40,251 nt of DNA from Candidatus Methanophagales archaeon ANME-1-THS (lineage in GTDB: Archaea > Halobacteriota > Syntropharchaeia > Alkanophagales > Methanospirareceae), in the NCBI GenBank assembly GCA_004212135.1, contig RXIE01000129.1, positions 1 to 40,251 on the forward strand. The letters are read 5' to 3'. Positions within the stretch are counted from its first letter, which is position 1. Every line of letters starts with the position of its first letter. The notes below the pieces were generated by a model that was not told where the DNA came from, did no database searches, and was given only the letters and a program-made list of their open reading frames with translations. Below are positions 34,425 to 40,251 of the stretch, in pieces. Made by a program: the position numbers and the translations under genes.

Positions 34425-35912
34425 ATGGTATGTATGAACCGGAAAACGAGATCAGTATGTCCGCGGTGCCTCGAGGTTATTGATGCGGACGTGTATGAAG
34501 AGGGCGGTAAAATACTGATAAGGAAGAGATGTGAGGAGCACGGCGAATTTGATGATGTCTACTGGTCGGATGCTGACCTTTATAAGAAATTTGCGAAGTG
34601 GCAGTATAGAGGTACTGCGGGTATCAAACTTACTGAGAGCGATAAGGGCTGCTTTTTCGATTGCGGACTCTGTCCCGCGCATAAGAGCTCGACCTTGCTC
34701 GCCATTATAGACCTCACGAACCGGTGTAACCAGCGCTGTCCCACCTGTTTTGCAAATGCTGCGGTCACCGGTTATCTGTACGAGCCGACGGTGGAGCAGC
34801 TTGAGGAGATGATGAAACTGCTCAGGAGCGAAGTGCCGCCATGTCCAGCGGTACAGTTTGCGGGCGGTGAGCCGACCATGCGAAACGATTTCGTGGAGAT
34901 TGTTCGAATGGCACGCACGCTTGGCTTCCCTCATGTGCAGGTCGCGACGAATGGGATGGTAATGGCACGGAGCGTAGCCTTCTGTCATGACTTGAAAGAG
35001 GCCGGCTTGCATACGGTGTATCTCCAATTTGACGGCATGACTGAAGAACCCTACAAGCAATTGAGGGGCTATTCAGCCTTAAACACGAAGTTAAAGGCGA
35101 TAGAGAACTGTCGGAGAGGTGGGATCAAGAGTATCGTGCTCGTTCCCACGCTCATGAAAGGGGTGAACGACGACCAGATCGGTAATATGGTCCGATTTGC
35201 AGCGAGCAATCTGGACGTTATCAAGGGTCTGAATGCACAACCTATTGCGTTTGAGGGGCGAGTAGACGAGTCAATAAGGAAAAAAGGGCGAATAACCATT
35301 CCGGATTTCATCCATCTCCTGGAAGAGCAGACTGATGGCGAGATACCGAAAGAGAGTTTTTATCCCGTGCCGTTCGTCATCCCGGTCTCTCATTTCGTTG
35401 AGGCGTGGAAGAAGGTCCCACAGATCGAATTCACGGTGCATCCACATTGCGGCGCCGCAACGTATCTCTTTGTCGAAAACGGGAGGTTCATACCCATAAC
35501 GGACTTTATTGATGTTGAGGGTTTCATAGAATTCACCAGGAGGGCCGCGGAGGAGATGAACCGGTCGAAGGTCGGCAAGCTGAAAGCAATCGCCGGGCTT
35601 ATAGCCGCGTTACGGAAATTTATTGACAAGGAGCGGGCGCCTGAGGGTATCGATTCGTTAACGCTCCTGGCAAATATTCTGGGAATAGGAACTCGCGATT
35701 CTCTTGCGGATTTTCATCGTAAAACGCTTTTTATCGGTGTGATGCACTTCCAGGATCCATATAACTTTGATTTGGAACGAGTTAAGAGCTGCGGCATCCA
35801 TTATGCCACGCCGGACCTTCGTATAATCCCATTCTGTTCTTACAACGCGTTTCACCGACCGTTAGTCGAGAAAGCGTTCTCCACACCGCTCAATAAATTT
35901 CGTTCGGACTGA
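34425..35912 (+). CDS. Radical SAM protein of the tetraether lipid synthase (Tes) family, COG1964
   Basis: 495 residues. The radical SAM cluster motif is CNQRCPTC (C101, C105, C108), with the GGEPTMR segment for SAM binding about 40 residues later. Extra cysteines before it (C12, C15, C36; C76, C80, C83 in GCFFDCGLCP) and after it (HCGAATYLF, SCGIHY, FCSYN) match the COG1964 pattern of proteins such as MJ0619 and MA_1486, characterised as tetraether synthases that join two archaeol tails. The family also has uncharacterised paralogues, so Tes function is likely but not certain. Nearby idsA and uppS fit an isoprenoid-lipid setting. Start 34425 suits the promoter; 34434 is an alternative. Confidence 0.78.
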   Translation: MVCMNRKTRSVCPRCLEVIDADVYEEGGKILIRKRCEEHGEFDDVYWSDADLYKKFAKWQYRGTAGIKLTESDKGCFFDCGLCPAHKSSTLLAIIDLTNRCNQRCPTCFANAAVTGYLYEPTVEQLEEMMKLLRSEVPPCPAVQFAGGEPTMRNDFVEIVRMARTLGFPHVQVATNGMVMARSVAFCHDLKEAGLHTVYLQFDGMTEEPYKQLRGYSALNTKLKAIENCRRGGIKSIVLVPTLMKGVNDDQIGNMVRFAASNLDVIKGLNAQPIAFEGRVDESIRKKGRITIPDFIHLLEEQTDGEIPKESFYPVPFVIPVSHFVEAWKKVPQIEFTVHPHCGAATYLFVENGRFIPITDFIDVEGFIEFTRRAAEEMNRSKVGKLKAIAGLIAALRKFIDKERAPEGIDSLTLLANILGIGTRDSLADFHRKTLFIGVMHFQDPYNFDLERVKSCGIHYATPDLRIIPFCSYNAFHRPLVEKAFSTPLNKFRSD

Positions 35913-36026
35913 CGTGGAGCTGGGGACTCGGATATGAGTGCGCTCTGACCTCTGGTGCAGTTTGCCTTGCTTGAACTCTGGTTTCTTCGTTCAATACCTT
36001 TAAATAGAAAAAGGGCTGATATACAC
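35913..36026 (+). promoter_or_regulatory. Intergenic region with TATA box for the small 36027 frame
   Basis: CCTTTAAATAGA at 35997-36008 is a strong TATA-like box centred about 24 bases before ATG 36027, consistent with a leaderless transcript. The remainder (35913-35996) holds nothing I can identify. Confidence 0.4.
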
Positions 36027-36194
36027 ATGCCCTTTTCGAAGAGTAGTATGACCTCGCTCGACGAGCGAAGGACGATTACTATGGCAAACAAAGGGCTACA
36101 ACCCAAGCCGTATTGCACGGTCCCGGCGGTATGCTACATCAAAAATGATGGCGATGACCGTCAAGAGGCAACTACAATACGGTACACCACTTAA
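36027..36194 (+). CDS. Possible small protein of 55 residues
   Basis: The frame MPFSKSSMTSLDERR... ends IRYTT and has two cysteines in PYCTVPAVCYI. No family is recognised. Support comes from the well-placed TATA box and the location in an otherwise empty 350-base gap; coding-style evidence is weak and no Shine-Dalgarno is present. An internal ATG at 36048 is an alternative start. The transcript could instead be a leader of the thioredoxin gene, which begins 69 bases after the stop. Confidence 0.3.
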   Translation: MPFSKSSMTSLDERRTITMANKGLQPKPYCTVPAVCYIKNDGDDRQEATTIRYTT

Positions 36195-36263
36195 AGATAA
36201 AGCTTATCAATGATTCCCGTCTTGTTTAAGAAATCAAAAAGGGTCCGTGAAGGAGGCATGAAT

Positions 36264-36725
36264 ATGAGAGAAGAAAGAGAGAGAGGAAGCGCGGCGGAGA
36301 GCACTGGAGAACGGGAGATAGAGCAGATAAGAGCGCGAAAGCTCCGTGAGATGGAAGAGAGAGCGGCAGCGGAGAAAGCAGGCAGAAGCTCGGGCGAAGC
36401 GATACTCGATCATCCCCTCGTGATAACTGATAAGACCTTCGTCGAAACGGTAAAGAGATATCCCGTGGTCGTTGTAGATTGCTGGGCTCCATGGTGTGGT
36501 CCCTGTCGGATGATTGCGCCAGTCATTGATGAATTGGCACAAAAATACGCGGGAAGGGTCGTATTTGGCAAGCTGAACGTGGATGAGAATCCCAGAACCG
36601 CCACAGAATACGCAATCATGGCTATTCCCACACTCTTCATCTTCAAGGGAGGCGAGCCCGTGGATGTCATCCAGGGAGCTCTGCCCAAACCGTATTTAGA
36701 AGCGAAGATAAAGGAATGGTTGTGA
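36264..36725 (+). CDS. Thioredoxin with charged N-terminal extension
   Basis: Residues about 48-153 form a full thioredoxin with the active site WAPWCGPCR and the cis-Pro in AIPTLFIF; it should reduce protein disulfides. Residues 1-47 are an Arg/Glu-rich helix with EIEQIRARKLREMEER, a pattern resembling the N-terminus of the archaeal DNA-binding protein PDCD5. I choose ATG 36264 because AGGAGG (36251-36256) stands 7 bases before it; ATG 36258 is too close and 36210 has no ribosome site. Its end overlaps the possible start of the polymerase gene by 10 bases, so the two are probably co-expressed. Confidence 0.88.
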   Translation: MREERERGSAAESTGEREIEQIRARKLREMEERAAAEKAGRSSGEAILDHPLVITDKTFVETVKRYPVVVVDCWAPWCGPCRMIAPVIDELAQKYAGRVVFGKLNVDENPRTATEYAIMAIPTLFIFKGGEPVDVIQGALPKPYLEAKIKEWL

Positions 36726-38275
36726 GAGAACCTTTCTTGAAAAGATCTGTCGAAGAAAGAATGGTTGTGCGAAATGAGAGCGAGAGACGAGGGAGTTTGA
36801 AGGAACTCGAGATTGTAAAGAGGTTCGCCGATTTTGGATTCCAGGTTCAGCCGGAGGCACTTGAGCTGCTCAGCCACTACTCCAGCACCTGTGATCGCGA
36901 GGGGGACTTCAACATTGGTGAATTAGCCGAATGCGTGACGAAATCGGTCGATCCCTCTATTTTTGTCATTTCGCCTGAGCTGATAGCCGATATTATCAAA
37001 AAGAAGGACGTACGAAGTGCTGAAAAGGTAACGAGCGTCGTGGAACAGCAGCCGCAGGTGGACGCACCGGCCATACTCAAATCCTTCCCGGAGCATGGTA
37101 AGGCTGCGGATCAGAAGGATTTCTTACCGCACTTCATTGACCGATACGAGCGACTGAGTGGCATTATAAAGAAGCGGTTAAAATGCGGGCAGATACGGTT
37201 CATCAAGAGCGGGAGTGCGAACGAAGAGATCTCGGTCGTGGGCATGGTCTCTTCGGTAGCCAAAACGGCGAAGGGGAATATACGGGTGGAACTGGAGGAT
37301 ACCTCTGGTTCTCTCTCGGTGATCGTACCGCATAAAGAAGAGATAATACCCGATGAGATCATTGGTGTAACGGGTTTTCTATCCAGTGGACGCCAGCTCA
37401 TTGCCGAACGGATCATCTATCCCGATGTGCCCATTCCTACTGCGACGTCGCAATCAGCACTACCGCTCTCGGACAAGGAGCAGCAGCGACGAGCCACCCA
37501 TGCGGTATTCATCTCTGATCTGCACTTTGGAAGCACCACCTTCCTGGACGGTGCCTGGGATCGTTTTGTGCAGTGGATGAATGAGGAATCCAGTCGCCTT
37601 GAGATTGCCTATCTGGTGGTTGCGGGTGATATAGTCGATGGTATAGGTGTTTACCCCGGCCAGGAAGAGGATCTCTCTATTACGGATATAGAAGCGCAGT
37701 ACAAGATGGCGGCAGGCTCGATTTCCGATCTTCCGTCGCACCTGCATATCATCTTAGCGCCCGGGAACCACGATGCAGTGCGAAGTGCCGAGCCCCAGCC
37801 TCCGTTGCCCGAGAAGATCCAGAAGTTCTTCCCTGAGCATACCTGCTTTGTGAGCAACCCTGCGTATATCCGAATTGGTGGCCGGCAGGTATTGATCTAT
37901 CATGGTCAATCGTATGATGATTTTGTGAACGTGGTCTCGAGGCTGAGTTATGCAAAGCCTGAAGATGTGATGATCGAGATGCTGAGAAGACGGCATCTTG
38001 CTCCCCTGTACGGGAATAATGTCTCGATTCTTCCTGATGGACATGACTATGGTGTCATTGACCCGGTTCCTGAGATATTCCAGTGTGGGCATACGCATAC
38101 TGTGGGGATCTCGAAATACCGGAACGTGCTCCTCATCAATGCCGGCACGTGGCAAGCACAGACACCGTATCAGAAAAAGCGGGGTATAAATCCGGTCACG
38201 GGTTGCGCGACGCTTGTGGACCTTTCTGAGCTCAAGGTAAAGGTACTGGACTTCGGAGGCAGATCAGGGGCGTGA
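36716..38275 (+). CDS. polB: DNA polymerase D (polymerase II) small subunit DP1, exonuclease
   Basis: The small subunit of the euryarchaeal replicative polymerase, a Mre11-like 3'-5' proofreading exonuclease. 519 residues: N-terminal helical domain (EIVKRFADFGFQVQPEALELL), OB-fold (about 165-235), and a calcineurin-like domain from about 262 with ISDLHFGS, GDIVDGIGVYPGQE, GNHD (about 349-352), YHGQSYDD and CGHTHT (about 456-461), ending NAGTWQAQTPYQK. The first ATG (36716) lies inside the thioredoxin end; ATG 36761 (MVVRNESE) is equally plausible, and both begin with the same repeated AATGGTTGTG. The large subunit is elsewhere. Confidence 0.93.
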   Translation: MVVREPFLKRSVEERMVVRNESERRGSLKELEIVKRFADFGFQVQPEALELLSHYSSTCDREGDFNIGELAECVTKSVDPSIFVISPELIADIIKKKDVRSAEKVTSVVEQQPQVDAPAILKSFPEHGKAADQKDFLPHFIDRYERLSGIIKKRLKCGQIRFIKSGSANEEISVVGMVSSVAKTAKGNIRVELEDTSGSLSVIVPHKEEIIPDEIIGVTGFLSSGRQLIAERIIYPDVPIPTATSQSALPLSDKEQQRRATHAVFISDLHFGSTTFLDGAWDRFVQWMNEESSRLEIAYLVVAGDIVDGIGVYPGQEEDLSITDIEAQYKMAAGSISDLPSHLHIILAPGNHDAVRSAEPQPPLPEKIQKFFPEHTCFVSNPAYIRIGGRQVLIYHGQSYDDFVNVVSRLSYAKPEDVMIEMLRRRHLAPLYGNNVSILPDGHDYGVIDPVPEIFQCGHTHTVGISKYRNVLLINAGTWQAQTPYQKKRGINPVTGCATLVDLSELKVKVLDFGGRSGA

Positions 38276-38285
38276 GTACGAGCAG

Positions 38286-39248
38286 ATGATGGAAGAGAGT
38301 GAGGCAAACCAGCACGGTCTGAAGTTTTTTGCGGTGCGTAAAGCTGCGGACCTCTACACCTGGTCGCGAGCGCGTGTTTACGGCGAATACGAGAAACGAT
38401 TGGAGGAGGAGATAGCAGAGCGGCGTTTACCCGAGCACGTCGCGATCATCATGGACGGGAATCGACGATATGCGAAGAAGATCGGGATTTCAACGGAGGC
38501 GGGATATGCCTACGGCGCGGGTAACACCGAGCGAGTGATCGAATGGTGCTTTGACATCGGCGTGAAACAACTGACGCTCTACGCCTTTTCCATCGAGAAC
38601 TTCTCCCGCACGGCTGAGGAGATCGAGAAGCTCTTTAAACTCATGCAGGTGGAGTTTGAGAAGATAAGCGAGGATGAGCGGATCCATAAGCATGAAGTGA
38701 GGGTGAGGGCAATAGGGAACGTCAACCTGCTCCCGAAATCAGTGAGGGAAGCAATAAAAAAGGCAGAAGAGGCGACCGAGCAGTATAACAAATTCAAACT
38801 GTTCATTGCCGTGGCGTACAGCGGCCGCATGGAGATCGTGGATGCGGTGCGAATCATAGCGAACCGGGTAAAGAGCGGCGTAGTAAAGCCTGAGGAGATC
38901 AATGAGGAGACGATTTCCAAGCATTTATATATAAGCGAACTGGAAGGAGAGGACGAAGCCCCGGATTCGGGCGCCAAACCGAGTGTGGATTTGATCATAA
39001 GAACCGGTGGGCAACTGAGATTGAGCAATTTCGTGCCCTGGCAGGCGCTCGGAAATGAATGTGCTGCGTATTTCTGCGCGCCCTACTGGCCTGAGTTCAG
39101 GCGGGTAGACCTCCTCAGGGCAATACGGACGTATCAGGAGCGAGAAGAAGAGAGACGGCAACGCGCGGACTCGAGAAGGCTAACTTTAGCCCTTCTTTTA
39201 AGACGAAAAGCGTTACCGCGAGAGGATAGAGCAGTACATCGTGAGTAA
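38286..39248 (+). CDS. uppS: Cis-prenyltransferase (undecaprenyl/polyprenyl diphosphate synthase)
   Basis: Makes long-chain cis-polyprenyl diphosphate, precursor of the lipid sugar carrier used for glycosylation. 320 residues. Catalytic Asp57 in IIMDGNRRYA, LTLYAFSIENFSR, and the C-terminal IIRTGGQLRLSNFVPWQ and APYWPEFRRVDLLRAIRTYQ are all present. The N-terminal 45 residues are a helical extension common in archaeal forms. The C-terminal tail after YQEREEERRQRA is Arg-rich and looks atypical; another frame ends sooner, so a small frameshift at the end is possible. It follows polB by 10 bases. A role in supplying the PIG-V-like enzyme is inferred. Confidence 0.9.
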   Translation: MMEESEANQHGLKFFAVRKAADLYTWSRARVYGEYEKRLEEEIAERRLPEHVAIIMDGNRRYAKKIGISTEAGYAYGAGNTERVIEWCFDIGVKQLTLYAFSIENFSRTAEEIEKLFKLMQVEFEKISEDERIHKHEVRVRAIGNVNLLPKSVREAIKKAEEATEQYNKFKLFIAVAYSGRMEIVDAVRIIANRVKSGVVKPEEINEETISKHLYISELEGEDEAPDSGAKPSVDLIIRTGGQLRLSNFVPWQALGNECAAYFCAPYWPEFRRVDLLRAIRTYQEREEERRQRADSRRLTLALLLRRKALPREDRAVHRE

Positions 39249-39268
39249 AGGTATTTGTGAGGAGGATC

Positions 39269-39850
39269 ATGAGAGCATTTATCGCAATTGACCTGTCTGA
39301 GGAAATAAGGGCGAAGATCGAGGAATTACAGAAGGCATTCGAAACCCTCGGGCTGCATAATGCACTGAAATTCGTGGATCCGAAGCAGGCGCATCAGACG
39401 GTAAAATTCCTCGGTGAAGTTCCGGATGCTGGTGTGGAACGAGTTACAAGCGCCTTAGCGGAACTTCGGCACGGACCATTTGCTATCGAACTCCGGGGTG
39501 TGGGTTTCTTTCCCGAGGCGTCCCGTGAACGAGTAAGAACCATCCGGGTTATATGGGTGGGTATTGATGAGGGCGCGGAGCAGTTGCGCACGTTGCAAGA
39601 AGCGGTCGAATTGAAGCTGTATGCGGTCGGCTTTCCACTTGAACGACGGTTCAGTGCACATGTGACGCTCGGTCGGGTGAAGCGGCCGTTAAAGTCAGAG
39701 GAGATCGTGCGGATCGTGAAGAAGATAGCGGAACTGAAGGATGTAGCGGTGGGGAAGATGCTCGTCGAGGAGTTGAAATTAAAGAGGAGCACGCTTACGC
39801 CGAATGGACCTATCTATGCGGATGTGTATGTGAAGCGGTTGGTGGAATGA
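39269..39850 (+). CDS. thpR: RNA 2',3'-cyclic phosphodiesterase / 2'-5' RNA ligase family
   Basis: A 2H-phosphoesterase that hydrolyses 2',3'-cyclic phosphate RNA ends (and reverses 2'-5' ligation). 193 residues. Both H-x-T motifs are present: HQTVKFLG (H42, T44) and HVTLGR (H131, T133). The start at 39269 is preceded by GAGGAGG; the upstream GTG at 39257 is part of that ribosome site. It is the last gene of the plus-strand run from the thioredoxin onward. Confidence 0.92.
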   Translation: MRAFIAIDLSEEIRAKIEELQKAFETLGLHNALKFVDPKQAHQTVKFLGEVPDAGVERVTSALAELRHGPFAIELRGVGFFPEASRERVRTIRVIWVGIDEGAEQLRTLQEAVELKLYAVGFPLERRFSAHVTLGRVKRPLKSEEIVRIVKKIAELKDVAVGKMLVEELKLKRSTLTPNGPIYADVYVKRLVE

Positions 39851-39883
39851 ACAACTTCCCGGAATTCAAAAAAGCAAAAAAGA

Positions 39884-40183
39884 TTATCTCGACATACTAC
39901 TAAATATCGCCATAATTATCGTCACCCACATCGAGATTATGATGCCCATGGTCATTAAGAACATCCCGACCATCCATCTAAAGTTTGTTTTCATCTCGCT
40001 TTCTATCCTTGTGAATCTCTCATTCATATCTCCTCTCAATTTACCAATCTCTGTCTCAACATGATTTAACCTGAGATAAGCATCGTTAAACCTTGAGTTA
40101 GAGTCGTTCCTGAGATCATCTATCCTCTTCGAAAGCTCGATTATAGCCCCTTCCCCTTCCGGATCATCTGTCCCTTCTCTCAT
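39884..40183 (-). CDS. Small coiled-coil protein with C-terminal membrane anchor
   Basis: 99 residues. Residues about 12-68 are a heptad-type coiled coil (LSKRIDDL, LRLNHVETEIGKL, MNERFTRIESEM), and residues about 69-93 are a single hydrophobic span (WMVGMFLMTMGIIISMWV). It probably forms a membrane-anchored oligomer facing the cytoplasm. I know many similar short archaeal proteins without a set function. A GGTGG ribosome site lies just before the ATG. It converges on thpR. Confidence 0.72.
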   Translation of the reverse strand: MREGTDDPEGEGAIIELSKRIDDLRNDSNSRFNDAYLRLNHVETEIGKLRGDMNERFTRIESEMKTNFRWMVGMFLMTMGIIISMWVTIIMAIFSSMSR

Positions 40184-40189
40184 TTGACC

Positions 40190-40220
40190 ACCTTGATTTA
40201 AGAATATATATTCTCTCTAA
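40190..40220 (-). promoter_or_regulatory. Promoter of the small coiled-coil gene
   Basis: A TATA-like run lies about 20-30 bases ahead of the ATG, containing a perfect 12-base palindrome (GAATATATATTC, 40203-40214). The remaining bases to the window edge hold no feature I can support. Confidence 0.35.
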
Positions 40221-40251
40221 GTTAATATGTTTCATCGGCGGATATGGATGA

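Noticed and set aside
35913..35960. A second GTGCGC-type group II intron start near 35936
   Set aside because: Only about 11 bases match the 14109 region and nothing downstream resembles domain I.
1..40251. CRISPR arrays, tRNA or rRNA genes
   Set aside because: I looked for regularly spaced repeats and for conserved tRNA arms and rRNA segments while reading and saw none; a covariance search would be needed to exclude small RNAs.

Overview
The window looks like a chromosome segment of a methane-cycle or alkane-cycle euryarchaeon. It encodes a ten-gene F420H2 dehydrogenase operon, a methanofuran-biosynthesis ATPase (MfnF), a tetraether-synthase-type radical SAM enzyme, the small subunit of DNA polymerase D, archaeal Pelota, GatA and Dph6. 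Promoters have TATA boxes about 25 bases ahead of several start codons. The order fpoJKMLNA-BCD-HIF matches, as I remember it, the fqo cluster of Archaeoglobus and of ANME-1 (Methanophagales) better than that of Methanosarcina. I infer an ANME-1, Syntrophoarchaeia or Archaeoglobi relative; the species cannot be fixed from the window alone.

Layout. 1-5596 (minus): one uninterrupted, 3'-truncated gene for a giant exported protein with two NosD-type beta-helix modules. A 20-base perfect palindrome sits at its promoter. 5950-7198: a decayed insertion sequence with near-perfect terminal inverted repeats and an internally deleted transposase carrying an in-frame TGA. 7260-14062: housekeeping genes, namely a coiled-coil protein, bacterial-type coaE, mfnF, an overlapping grpE-dph6 pair followed by an ABC ATPase, pelA and a COG1407 phosphoesterase. 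14100-18130: an accessory patch with a possibly frameshifted membrane protein, a flavin split-barrel protein, an MBL-fold hydrolase, a hotdog thioesterase and a PIG-V-like glycosyltransferase. It contains an 18-base exact direct repeat, and two non-coding pieces that resemble group II intron domain I lie at its edges.

18144-29347 (minus): the F420H2 dehydrogenase operon, transcribed from one promoter with a 17-base inverted repeat just before fpoJ. Genes overlap by ATGA or nearly touch. The complex is unusual in several ways visible in the proteins: FpoB, FpoC and FpoD are one polypeptide; FpoI carries four [4Fe-4S] motifs instead of two; the quinone-site motifs of the D part are altered; and FpoM and FpoN have Glu at the position where related proton-pumping subunits have the key TM7 Lys. 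FpoF brings electrons from F420H2, FpoI and the B part relay them, the D/H interface should reduce a lipid-soluble carrier, and L, M and N should move ions.

29520-39850: isoprenoid and lipid genes (idsA, tes-like, uppS) mixed with information-processing genes (topA, gatA, DNA polymerase D small subunit, thpR) and a thioredoxin with a charged N-terminal extension. 39884-40183 encodes a small coiled-coil membrane-anchored protein. I found no rRNA, tRNA or CRISPR array.
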